Source of the DNA: Methylomarinum sp964442675
GTDB lineage: Bacteria > Pseudomonadota > Gammaproteobacteria > Methylococcales > Methylomonadaceae
Assembly: GCA_964442675.1 (NCBI GenBank)
Contig: CAYUAE010000094.1
Coordinates: 1 to 7,765 of the forward strand
DNA length: 7,765 bases
Reading direction: 5' to 3'
This document shows positions 1-6,709 of this stretch, in pieces (the stretch's first letter is position 1; every line of letters starts with the position of its first letter). A program made the position numbers and the translations under genes. A model generated the notes under the pieces. It had not been told where the DNA came from, made no database searches, and saw nothing but the letters and a program-made list of their open reading frames with translations.

Positions 1-52
1 TGTCGCGGTTCAGCCACTTCGGGTTTTGCGGATTATGATTCATAAAATTTTT
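1..52 (-). pseudogene. tkt: Transketolase internal fragment (5' part missing)
   Basis: Read on the minus strand, positions 43 down to 2 encode MNHNPQNPKWLNRD, in frame with K-N-F just before it. This matches the conserved transketolase stretch that in E. coli TktA reads LKHNPQNPSWADRD and leads into RFVLSNGHG, about 50 residues from the N-terminus. Transketolase is the thiamine-diphosphate enzyme of the pentose phosphate pathway, and of the ribulose monophosphate cycle in methanotrophs. The N-terminal ~50 residues should lie at higher coordinates, but the upstream codons (L-A-L-D) no longer resemble the expected A-E-V-L-W-x-D, and the DNA there belongs to ubiB on the other strand. The fragment continues off the left edge. 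The match rests on only ~14-17 residues, but the HNPxNPxWxxRD pattern is distinctive. The ATG at 41-43 is an internal methionine, not a start. Confidence 0.75.
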
Positions 53-977
53 GTCCAACGCCAGCAAAATACGCCGTAATTTCGAACATTCCGACGCCTT
101 ATATGTACCGGAAATTCACTGGCCTCTGACCCGCCAGAAAGTGCTGGTCATGGAGCGTATTTACGGGATTCCGGTCGGCGAAGTCGAACAACTCAAAGCT
201 GGCGGCGCTGATTTTAAATTACTGGCCGAACGCGGCGTAGAGATTTTTTTCACCCAGGTGTTTCGAGATAATTTTTTCCATGCCGATATGCACCCTGGAA
301 ATATTTTTGTCGAACTACCCGCCAAATATCTGGCGGTGGATTTTGGCATCGTCGGCACACTATCGCCATCAGATCAGCGCTATCTGGCCGAAAATTTTCT
401 CGCTTTTTTCAACCGCGATTATCAACGTGTCGCCCAAATGCATATCGAATCCGGCTGGGTGCCGCGCACGACGCGGGTCGAAGAATTTGAAGCGGCCATT
501 CGCAGTGTTTGTGAACCTATTTTCGACAAACCCTTGAAGGATATTTCGTTCGGCCTGTTGTTACTGCGCCTGTTCCAGACCGCTCGCCGTTTTGATATGG
601 TCGTACAGCCACAACTGGTATTGCTGCAAAAAACCTTGTTGAATATCGAAGGCTTAGGCAGACAGCTTTATCCTGAGCTGGATTTATGGCAAACCGCCAA
701 ACCCTTTCTGGAAAACTGGTTTAAAGAGCGCATGGGGCCTAAAGCCAAGCTGCAAAAAGCCATGGATCAGTTCCCTGAAATTGCAGAACACCTACCTGAG
801 CTTCCCACTCTGGTTTTCCAGGCTTTAGACAGCGCCACACAGTCGCGCCGACAACTGGAAGACAGCCATCGTGAAATCGAACAGCTGCGCCGCCAGGTTG
901 AATCCAACCACAGCAGCACATTGCTGGCCATCATTTGCAGCGCCCTGCTGATCAGCGCCACGATATTGCTGCAATAA
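51..977 (+). CDS. ubiB: UbiB C-terminal part (5'-truncated ubiquinone biosynthesis protein)
   Basis: UbiB is an atypical protein-kinase-like (ABC1/ADCK) ATPase needed for ubiquinone biosynthesis, membrane-anchored at its C-terminus. About 308 codons remain of a family length near 540. Homology begins at N-A-S-K-I-R-R-N-F (from ~57), which aligns near residue 217 of E. coli UbiB. Visible are VMERIYG (residues 33-39), HADMHPGN (77-84) and the metal-binding VDFGIVGT (96-103), then the family-typical AENFLAFFNRDY, RTRFD-type and QPQLVLLQKTLL regions. A charged, coiled-coil-like stretch (264-289) precedes one hydrophobic segment (289-308). The N-terminal KxGQ signature and the nucleotide-binding Ala-rich loop are absent. 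A TGA at 36-38 stops the frame upstream, and no upstream frame reads as UbiB. The TTG at 51 is a formal start only, with no ribosome site. Product identity is certain; whether the gene is broken in the genome or only in the assembly is not. Confidence 0.9.
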   Translation: MSNASKIRRNFEHSDALYVPEIHWPLTRQKVLVMERIYGIPVGEVEQLKAGGADFKLLAERGVEIFFTQVFRDNFFHADMHPGNIFVELPAKYLAVDFGIVGTLSPSDQRYLAENFLAFFNRDYQRVAQMHIESGWVPRTTRVEEFEAAIRSVCEPIFDKPLKDISFGLLLLRLFQTARRFDMVVQPQLVLLQKTLLNIEGLGRQLYPELDLWQTAKPFLENWFKERMGPKAKLQKAMDQFPEIAEHLPELPTLVFQALDSATQSRRQLEDSHREIEQLRRQVESNHSSTLLAIICSALLISATILLQ

Positions 978-987
978 TTTAACAAGC

Positions 988-1023
988 GGCAGGAGTACTG
1001 TATTATTACACAGCACTCCTGCC
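988..1023. terminator. Hairpin between convergent ubiB and katG
   Basis: Nine bases GGCAGGAGT (988-996) pair with ACTCCTGCC (1015-1023). After one A/C mismatch, CTGT (998-1001) pairs with ACAG (1010-1013), leaving an 8-base loop. It sits 10 bases past the ubiB stop and 17 bases past the katG stop, where a shared terminator is expected. On the minus strand it is followed by GCTTGTTAAATTATT, moderately T-rich, so it works best for katG. On the plus strand the following bases are not T-rich. Confidence 0.7.
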
Positions 1024-1040
1024 TGATTCGTCCCGCTGTG

Positions 1041-3302
1041 TTATCTGGCAGCCAAATCGAAACGATCCAGGCGCATCACCTTAACCCAGGCCTTGACGAA
1101 GTCATTCACAAACTTCTGCCTGGCATCATCGGCTGCATACACTTCAGCAACCGCACGCAGTTCTGAATTAGAGCCAAATACCAGGTCCACCGGTGTTGCC
1201 GTCCACTTGAGCTGATTGGTTTTGCGGTCAAGTCCGCGGTAAACGCCCGCATTATCGGCCGACTTCTCCCAGCGCGTGGACATATCCAGCAAATTAACGA
1301 AGAAATCATTCGTCAACACACCCGGCTTCGCAGTCAATATGCCATGCGAGGAACCGTCTGCATTGGCATTTAAGGCCCGCATACCGCCCACCAAAACGGT
1401 CATTTCCGGCACCGTCAGATTCAGAAAATCCGCTCTTTCGATCAGGGCCTCAATGGGTGAAGCGCTGCTTTCTTCGCTGTAATAATTCCTGAAGCCATCG
1501 GCCTTAGGCTCCAGCACTGCAAATGACTGAACATCGGTTTGCTCCTGACTGGCATCGGCACGCCCTGGCGTGAAAGGTACATTAATGTCATAACCTGCGT
1601 CTTTCGCCGCTTTTTCCAGCGCGGCAGCACCGCCTAAAACAATCAGGTCAGCTAACGAAACCCGTTTTTGACTTGGTTCGGAGCCGAAAAAGCTAAATCC
1701 CGAGCCTTCTGCGGCCTGCCGGTTAAATGTTTTTTGGATGGACTCCAGCGTATTCAAGACCTTTGCCAATTCTTCAGGATTGTTTACCGGCCAGTCTTTC
1801 TGTGGCGCCAGACGAATCCGCGCACCATTGGCGCCGCCGCGCATATCGGTACTCCGGAAGCTTGCAGCCGCCGCCCATGCTGTTTTAATCAGCTGCGGAA
1901 CGGTTAAACCTGAATCCAGAATATCCGCCTTCAATGCGGCAATATCATTTTCATCAATCGGTTCATAATCAAGCTCAGGAATCGGGTCCTGCCAGATAAA
2001 GCTTTCTTTTGGTACATCTGTGCCAACATAGCGTGCGCGTGGCCCCATATCGCGATGCGTCAATTTAAACCAGGCTCTGGCAAAAGCCTGATCGAACTGT
2101 GCCGGGTTATCCAGAAAACGCTGGGCAATTTCTTTATAGCTCGGATCAAATTTCAAAGCCAGGTCGGTCGTCAACATAATCGGCGCATGACGCTTGGAAG
2201 GATCATGGGCATCGGGTACGAATTGAACCTGATCTGCATTTTTAGGTATCCATTGTATGGCGCCAGCCGGACTGCGGGTCTGAACCCACTCAAACCCAAA
2301 CAGGTTTTGCAGAAAATTCATACTCCAGGCTGTCGGGGTAATGGTCCACGCCCCTTCCAGGCCGCTGGTCACAGTATCGGCGCCATGTCCGGTGCCGCAT
2401 TTATTCTTCCAGCCAAAACCTTGCTCCTCAAGCCCTGCCCCGGCTGGCGGCGGGCCGATGCACTCATCCGGTTTATGCGCCCCGTGGGTTTTACCAAAGC
2501 TATGCCCGCCTGCAATCAAGGCGACGGTTTCTTCATCATTCATCCCCATGCGTCCGAATGTAACGCGAATATCTTGCGCCGCCAGCAGCGGATCAGGTTT
2601 ACCGCCCGGGCCTTCCGGATTGACATAAATCAGCCCCATTTGTACGGCAGCCAGTGGTTTTTTCAATTGTCTGTCGCCATGATAGCGCTTGGCATCTGAC
2701 AGAAATTTTTTCTCCTCGCCCCAATTGACCATTTCCGGCTCCCAGTCATCTTCCCGACCACCGGCAAAACCTATGGTTTTAAAGCCCATTGACTCCAGAG
2801 AAACATTTCCAGCCAGCACCATTAAATCCGCCCAGGACAGTTTACGTCCGTATTTTTGTTTGACAGGCCAGAGTAAACGGCGCGCTTTATCCAAATTCGC
2901 ATTATCCGGCCAGCTGTTTAAAGGCTCGAAGCGTTGCTGTCCCCCTGCAGCGCCACCGCGTCCATCAAAAATACGGTAAACACCGGCACTATGCCAGGCC
3001 ATACGGATAAAGAAAGGGCCATAATTGCCATAATCAGCCGGCCACCAGTCTTGCGAGGTGGTCAGCACTTTCTTGATATCTTGTTTTACCTTGGCCAAAT
3101 CCAGCGTTTTAAAGGCTTGGGCATAATTAAAATCAGCGCCCAATGGGTTTGATTCTGCGGCATGCTGACGCAGTGGACTTAAATTAAGTTGATCCGGCCA
3201 CCAGAATTTTGGTGACTTCAGCGAATTATCGGCAAAAGCCGCCTGTGATGATAAGGCAATCGCGATGGCAACTGCTATTTTTGATGTATTGCGTTTTAAC
3301 AT
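1041..3302 (-). CDS. katG: Catalase-peroxidase KatG, exported (periplasmic) form
   Basis: Bifunctional heme enzyme that dismutates hydrogen peroxide and also acts as a peroxidase. At 753 aa it is a full two-domain KatG. The distal heme triad is in RMAWHSAG (R100, W103, H104). The Met-Tyr-Trp cofactor residues are W103, Y226 (GLIYVNPEGPGG) and M252 (GRMGMND). The proximal histidine is H267 in GGHSFGKTHG, with its partner W319 in GAWTITPTAW. The C-terminal heme-less domain covers roughly 450-753. Unlike cytoplasmic KatG, it begins with K/R residues, a hydrophobic run (about 9-20) and an A-F-A site predicting cleavage after residue 24, so export to the periplasm is likely, as in the KatP-type branch. 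The ATG at 3300-3302 has GGAGG 8 bases upstream (3311-3315). It lies 94 bases downstream of the OxyR-like gene in the same direction, which suggests peroxide-induced expression. No frameshift or missing catalytic residue was found. Confidence 0.97.
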   Translation of the reverse strand: MLKRNTSKIAVAIAIALSSQAAFADNSLKSPKFWWPDQLNLSPLRQHAAESNPLGADFNYAQAFKTLDLAKVKQDIKKVLTTSQDWWPADYGNYGPFFIRMAWHSAGVYRIFDGRGGAAGGQQRFEPLNSWPDNANLDKARRLLWPVKQKYGRKLSWADLMVLAGNVSLESMGFKTIGFAGGREDDWEPEMVNWGEEKKFLSDAKRYHGDRQLKKPLAAVQMGLIYVNPEGPGGKPDPLLAAQDIRVTFGRMGMNDEETVALIAGGHSFGKTHGAHKPDECIGPPPAGAGLEEQGFGWKNKCGTGHGADTVTSGLEGAWTITPTAWSMNFLQNLFGFEWVQTRSPAGAIQWIPKNADQVQFVPDAHDPSKRHAPIMLTTDLALKFDPSYKEIAQRFLDNPAQFDQAFARAWFKLTHRDMGPRARYVGTDVPKESFIWQDPIPELDYEPIDENDIAALKADILDSGLTVPQLIKTAWAAAASFRSTDMRGGANGARIRLAPQKDWPVNNPEELAKVLNTLESIQKTFNRQAAEGSGFSFFGSEPSQKRVSLADLIVLGGAAALEKAAKDAGYDINVPFTPGRADASQEQTDVQSFAVLEPKADGFRNYYSEESSASPIEALIERADFLNLTVPEMTVLVGGMRALNANADGSSHGILTAKPGVLTNDFFVNLLDMSTRWEKSADNAGVYRGLDRKTNQLKWTATPVDLVFGSNSELRAVAEVYAADDARQKFVNDFVKAWVKVMRLDRFDLAAR

Positions 3303-3340
3303 GGTCCTGTCCTCCAGGGATATTGATTACGACGAGGTAC

Positions 3341-3346
3341 AATATA
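3341..3346 (-). promoter_or_regulatory. Possible -10 box of a katG promoter
   Basis: On the minus strand TATATT (5 of 6 to TATAAT) lies about 38 bases before the katG ATG, which would give a short leader holding the GGAGG site. No good -35 is present at 16-18 bases, as expected for an activator-dependent promoter, but no clear OxyR box is visible either. The box lies inside the small dyad GGTA-N5-TACC (3336-3348). Weak evidence; katG could instead be read through from the upstream regulators. Confidence 0.35.
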
Positions 3347-3396
3347 CCGCTGAGGTCATGAACAATATATTTGAATAAACCGAAGTTCAGGTTCAA

Positions 3397-4299
3397 TTAT
3401 TCTGAACCATGCGGCAATGCCGCCTTGCAAACAGTCATCAGCGCTTCGATACTTGAAAACCGATTAAAATTTGGCCGCATAATAAATGCCAGCTGTCTAT
3501 GCGGGCCCGGCTCATCAAGATGCACTGCCGCCAGCATGGGATACTGAGTCATCAGTTGCTCCAAAGCCAGTTCCGGCACCAGGGTGGTGCCCAAACCGCT
3601 GGCGACCATTTCGATTAAGGTCGCCAGACTCGTTGCACTAAACCGTTGATTTTCCGTCTGCTCGGTTCTTTTACACGCGCTCAGCACATGATCTTTCAGA
3701 CAATGCCCTTCTTTTAGCAACAGCAGATTACAGTTTTTCAATGTTTCGCTGTTGATTTCCTGCTGCTCGGAATATTCACTGCCCTTTTGCGTAATCCAGT
3801 AAAAATCTTCCGACCAGAAAGGCAAGGTCAGCAGGCCATCACAAGGAAAAGGCAGTGCTAATATTGCGCTATCGAGCTCGCCTTTCCTGACCTTTTCAAC
3901 CAGAACATGGGATTGGTTTTCTTCGATATCCAGTTGTGCCTCGGGATAATGCTGATGCACAACCGGCAATAACCTCGGCAAAATATAAGGCGCCACCGTC
4001 GGTATCATTCCAATCGACAATGGATAACTGAGCGGCGATTTTTGAGTTTCGGCAAAGTGCTGTAAATCTTCCACCTGCAATAAAATAGCGCGGGCCTGCT
4101 CCAACACCTGCTTTCCCACCGGCGTCACCAGCACTTTTTTGTTATCCCGCTCAAAAATCTGCACGCCGAGCTGTTTTTCCAGTTCGCTCAAGGCCGTACT
4201 CAGCGCGGATTGGCTGATATGACAGCGCTCGGCAGCCTTTTTAAAATGCAGTGTTTCTTCGACAGCCCGGGCATAATACAGTTGTTTGATTGAAATCAT
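3397..4299 (-). CDS. oxyR: OxyR-like LysR-family peroxide-sensing regulator
   Basis: LysR-type transcription factor of 300 aa, the usual length. Residues 1-62 form the winged helix-turn-helix (HFKKAAERCHISQSALSTAL, then LEKQLGVQIFERDNKKVLVTPVG). Residues ~90-295 form the two-part sensor domain (LSIGMIPTVAPYILPRLLP). The redox pair of E. coli OxyR (C199 and C208) is preserved as C200 in EGHCLKD and C209, with the same 9-residue spacing, and the ATSLxTL and MVASGLGTTLVP motifs also match OxyR. It should therefore sense hydrogen peroxide by disulfide formation and activate defence genes, the nearest being katG just downstream. It starts 3 bases after the TetR-family stop, with only a weak GGAAA-like ribosome site, which suggests co-transcription and translational coupling. 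Target genes are inferred from position. Confidence 0.92.
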   Translation of the reverse strand: MISIKQLYYARAVEETLHFKKAAERCHISQSALSTALSELEKQLGVQIFERDNKKVLVTPVGKQVLEQARAILLQVEDLQHFAETQKSPLSYPLSIGMIPTVAPYILPRLLPVVHQHYPEAQLDIEENQSHVLVEKVRKGELDSAILALPFPCDGLLTLPFWSEDFYWITQKGSEYSEQQEINSETLKNCNLLLLKEGHCLKDHVLSACKRTEQTENQRFSATSLATLIEMVASGLGTTLVPELALEQLMTQYPMLAAVHLDEPGPHRQLAFIMRPNFNRFSSIEALMTVCKAALPHGSE

Positions 4300-4302
4300 G
4301 AT

Positions 4303-5007
4303 TTATTTCCGTTCAGGCTGATTTATGTCAGGCCGCCTGATGCTTGAAAACACCAGGTCTTCTAAAAATGCCATGATTTCCGACTCATCTTTATGACCGC
4401 TAAAATCGGTCAATGACGGTAAGTTATTCATAAAAAAATTCTGAAAGTGTGCCATTTCAATGATTGTCGAGGCTAATGATTTTGGATATTTATAGTCCGG
4501 ATTGCATTCTAAAATCATCGTGCCGATAAGCGCGCAAAGATCTTTATAGGGTTTGAACAATTGCTGTTTATTATCTTCAGAGACATTCCGGGTCAGATAT
4601 GTCTTAGAACCTTCGGTAATAATAACCTGATGTAACATATTTTCGTCAATATGCTCGGTTCTGATATCGTCTTCGACGGTACTCGCCAGCAGTTTGATGA
4701 CCTTTTTCAGTTTAACGTCGGGATCATCAATATTCTGGCTCTGGAAGCTCACTTGAAATGTCAGCCAGCTCCAATACCATGCCGCCAGATAAATCAGTAA
4801 CTTGTGTTTATTTTCAAAATATCGATAAACGCTCGCCTCTGTCGACCCTATCGCATTCGCCAGTTTTTTAAATGTGAAATTCTCAAAGCCGTTTTGATGA
4901 ATCAACTCAATGCTATGGGTGATTATTTTTCGACCTAGTTCGGATTGTTCCGGGTTTTTGAGAAATAATTTCTCATTCATTTTTATTTGTAACTGTACGT
5001 TCATCAT
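4303..5007 (-). CDS. TetR-family transcriptional regulator, candidate repressor of the divergent SulP/carbonic anhydrase operon
   Basis: TetR-type DNA-binding protein of 234 aa from the start chosen here. The N-terminal helix-turn-helix, residues about 25-70, includes GFENFTFKKLANAIG, STEASVYRYFENKHKLL, the classical TetR signature. The rest is a helical ligand/dimer domain that I cannot assign to a known effector class. A GTG at 5038-5040 would extend it by 11 codons, but nothing resembling a ribosome site precedes it and the likely -10 box puts the transcript start at about that place. The ATG at 5005-5007 (or the adjacent one at 5002-5004) follows AGGCG (5010-5014) and is preferred. It is divergent to the SulP gene across a control region with a palindrome, the classical layout for a local TetR repressor. 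Its 3' end is 3 bases from the OxyR-like gene. Its base composition looks more AT-rich than that of katG. Confidence 0.88.
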   Translation of the reverse strand: MMNVQLQIKMNEKLFLKNPEQSELGRKIITHSIELIHQNGFENFTFKKLANAIGSTEASVYRYFENKHKLLIYLAAWYWSWLTFQVSFQSQNIDDPDVKLKKVIKLLASTVEDDIRTEHIDENMLHQVIITEGSKTYLTRNVSEDNKQQLFKPYKDLCALIGTMILECNPDYKYPKSLASTIIEMAHFQNFFMNNLPSLTDFSGHKDESEIMAFLEDLVFSSIRRPDINQPERK

Positions 5008-5009
5008 TT

Positions 5010-5014
5010 CGCCT
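5010..5014 (-). promoter_or_regulatory. Ribosome binding site deciding the TetR-gene start
   Basis: On the minus strand AGGCG stands 2 bases before the ATG at 5005-5007 and 5 before the second ATG. The core AGG is 4 or 7 bases from them, so the second ATG (5002-5004) has the better spacing. The longer GTG-started frame has no comparable site. Confidence 0.5.
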
Positions 5015-5043
5015 GTATTGATCAAATCTTTATCCAGCACCTC

Positions 5044-5071
5044 AGAATACCGAGCATATTCTTCAATTCAA
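5044..5071 (-). promoter_or_regulatory. Likely promoter of the tetR-oxyR transcript
   Basis: On the minus strand TTGAAT (5066-5071) and TATTCT (5044-5049) are separated by 16 bases, each matching the sigma70 boxes at 4-5 of 6 positions. The predicted transcript start is near 5037, just before the preferred ATG at 5007. The boxes lie about 22 bases to the tetR side of the palindromic operator candidate, so both directions could be controlled from one site. Confidence 0.5.
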
Positions 5072-5079
5072 AAAAATGC

Positions 5080-5108
5080 TTTACACGCATACATGATAGC
5101 ATTACTAT
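5080..5108 (+). promoter_or_regulatory. Promoter of the SulP/carbonic anhydrase operon
   Basis: TTTACA (5080-5085, 5 of 6 to TTGACA) and TACTAT (5103-5108, 4 of 6 to TATAAT) are separated by exactly 17 bases. The predicted start is near 5115, about 40 bases before the SulP ATG. The -10 box is embedded in the 5093-5111 palindrome, so binding there should block polymerase. Confidence 0.65.
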
Positions 5109-5111
5109 CAT
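5093..5111. promoter_or_regulatory. Palindromic operator candidate
   Basis: ATGATAG-CATTA-CTATCAT is a perfect inverted repeat with 7-base arms and a 5-base spacer, the size expected for a TetR-family dimer site. It overlaps the -10 box of the SulP promoter. The position argues for repression of the SulP operon by the divergent TetR protein. The OxyR-like protein, from the same transcript, is the alternative binder. Confidence 0.65.
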
Positions 5112-5128
5112 TCATAGATAGCATTACT
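5095..5128 (+). repeat. 12-base direct repeat across the SulP promoter start region
   Basis: GATAGCATTACT occurs at 5095-5106 and again at 5117-5128, a 22-base period or about two helical turns. The first copy is most of the palindrome; the second covers the region just after the predicted transcript start but lacks the full right arm (CTTTG instead of CTATC). This looks like a strong site plus a second, imperfect site on the same DNA face. Confidence 0.7.
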
Positions 5129-5147
5129 TTGCAGCCTACCGAATTTT

Positions 5148-5151
5148 GGAG
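5148..5151 (+). promoter_or_regulatory. Ribosome binding site deciding the SulP start
   Basis: GGAG lies 6 bases before the ATG at 5158. A TTG at 5146, in frame, overlaps this site and so cannot be the real start. Confidence 0.8.
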
Positions 5152-5157
5152 AAAACT

Positions 5158-6699
5158 ATGCTCAAACAGCTTAAACATGATTTACCCGCCAGTATTGTGG
5201 TGTTTTTTGTGGCGCTGCCTTTATGTCTCGGCATTGCCTTGGCCTCTGGCGCCCCTTTATTCTCTGGCATCATTGCCGGCATCGTCGGCGGCATTGTTGT
5301 CGGCATTGCCAGCGGTTCAACACTGGGCGTCAGCGGACCAGCTGCCGGCCTGGCCGTCATTGTCGCCTCCGCCATCACAACACTGGGCTCCTGGCCCATA
5401 TTTTTGACAACCGTTGTTTTAGCCGGCCTGATTCAACTTGTCATGGGGTTTGCCAAAGCTGGTTTTATTGCCTATTTTTTTCCTTCTTCGGTTATTAAAG
5501 GCATGTTAACCGGTATTGGTTTGTTGATTATTTTAAAACAAATTCCCCATGCTTTAGGCTATGACAAAGATATGGAAGGTGATTTCGAGTTCTTTCAATT
5601 TGATGGCGAGAACACCTTTTCCTCCCTTATCAGTGCATTTGAAGCTTTATCAAGCAGCGCCGTCCTGATTTCTGCGATTTCGCTCTTCATTCTTATCCTT
5701 TGGGAAACATTTTTATCTAAGAAACATAAAGTATTCCAGGTTTTACAAGGTCCTATTGTCGTTGTTGTGCTGGGGATTCTGCTCAACATGGCCTTTCAAA
5801 ACGGTTACCTGAACTTCAGTCTGGCGCCTGACCAGGTTGTCAACCTTCCTGTCCCTGATGGCTTAGGTGACTTTTTCAATCAGTTCACCTTTCCTGATAT
5901 GTCGGCTCTGGGAAATATTCAGGTCTGGAAAATTGCGCTGGTTATCGCGATTGTCGCCAGTCTTGAAACATTATTATGTGTTGAAGCCACTGACAAGCTG
6001 GACCCTGAGAAAAGAGTGACACCGACCAATCGGGAATTAAAAGCTCAGGGCTTAGGCAATATTGTGTCTGGCTTGATAGGTGGTTTACCGATTACCCAGG
6101 TTATTGTTCGTAGCTCGGCCAACATTGCCTTTGGCGGCAAAAGCAAGCTCTCGGCCATTCTCCATGGGGTATTTTTGTTAATCAGTGTGCTGACCATTGC
6201 TGAATGGCTGAATATGATACCGCTGGCAAGCCTCGCAGCTATTTTACTGGTCGTTGGCTATAAATTAGCCAAACCTGCTCTGTTCAAACAAATGTTCCGC
6301 TTAGGATCAGATCAATTTATTCCGTTTATAGCAACAGTTATCGGCATTTTGCTGACTGATTTGTTGGTAGGCATCACAATCGGCATGGTATTTGCGATTT
6401 TTTATACCTTATATCACAGCTATCGAAACTCACACTATATGAAAGATATCATCAGTTCAGAACATGGCCAGCGTATTCATCACTTGGTTTTAGCGGAAGA
6501 AGTGTCATTTTTTAACAAGGCAAACATTTTAAATGCTTTAAACAATATACCCAGTGGCTCAAAAGTCATTATTGATGCCTCAAAAACCAAATCGATCGAT
6601 TATGACGTGATTGAAATCATAAAAAACTTTGAACAAAACGCAAAAAACAAAAATATAACTATTGAAACAATCAACCTCATTGAACCCGTTAACGTATAG
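5158..6699 (+). CDS. SulP-family anion transporter, probable bicarbonate importer
   Basis: Integral inner-membrane SulP/SLC26 protein of 513 aa. The N-terminal half holds the family's first-helix motif (PLCLGIALASGAPLFSGIIAG, residues 21-41) and the GxSGPAAG element (57-64) that shape the anion site. Hydrophobic segments recur to about residue 420. EATDKLDPEKR (276-286), then NRELKAQGLGN and SGLIGGLPIT (303-313), are typical of the late core repeat. Residues ~435-513 form a short, divergent STAS-like cytoplasmic domain (VIIDASKTKSIDYDVIEII). Members can carry sulfate, bicarbonate or other anions. The carbonic anhydrase gene 10 bases downstream points to bicarbonate, consistent with known SulP-carbonic anhydrase pairings and fusions, but the substrate is not read from the sequence. 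It starts at the ATG with GGAG upstream, not at the TTG 12 bases earlier. It is driven by the operator-covered promoter at 5080-5108. Confidence 0.93.
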   Translation: MLKQLKHDLPASIVVFFVALPLCLGIALASGAPLFSGIIAGIVGGIVVGIASGSTLGVSGPAAGLAVIVASAITTLGSWPIFLTTVVLAGLIQLVMGFAKAGFIAYFFPSSVIKGMLTGIGLLIILKQIPHALGYDKDMEGDFEFFQFDGENTFSSLISAFEALSSSAVLISAISLFILILWETFLSKKHKVFQVLQGPIVVVVLGILLNMAFQNGYLNFSLAPDQVVNLPVPDGLGDFFNQFTFPDMSALGNIQVWKIALVIAIVASLETLLCVEATDKLDPEKRVTPTNRELKAQGLGNIVSGLIGGLPITQVIVRSSANIAFGGKSKLSAILHGVFLLISVLTIAEWLNMIPLASLAAILLVVGYKLAKPALFKQMFRLGSDQFIPFIATVIGILLTDLLVGITIGMVFAIFYTLYHSYRNSHYMKDIISSEHGQRIHHLVLAEEVSFFNKANILNALNNIPSGSKVIIDASKTKSIDYDVIEIIKNFEQNAKNKNITIETINLIEPVNV

Positions 6700-6709
6700 G
6701 ATATAAAAA

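Noticed and set aside
41..43. ATG on the minus strand as start of a small protein beginning MNHNPQNP
   Set aside because: The peptide is an internal segment of transketolase and no ribosome site precedes it; it is a truncated gene, not a new start.
1..56. Insertion-sequence end interrupting ubiB
   Set aside because: First considered because the UbiB frame is broken here, but the left side reads as transketolase on the other strand and no terminal inverted repeat is visible.
2055..2699. 214-codon open frame on the plus strand inside katG
   Set aside because: It lies fully opposite the conserved catalytic domain of KatG, has no ribosome site or recognisable domain, and is rich in residues typical of antisense shadows. 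katG codon structure explains it.
3303..3396. Classical OxyR box upstream of katG
   Set aside because: No ATAG-N7-CTAT pair is present. Only a short GGTA-N5-TACC dyad and a weak -10 box were seen, so OxyR control of katG remains an inference from gene order.
3373..3402. GAATAA/TTATTC inverted repeat at the end of the OxyR-like gene as a terminator
   Set aside because: The stem is short, AT-rich and bulged, overlaps the stop codon and has no T-run; too weak to call.
5223..5498. Open frames overlapping the first part of the SulP gene on both strands
   Set aside because: They overlap the strongly conserved first membrane segments of SulP and have no ribosome sites.
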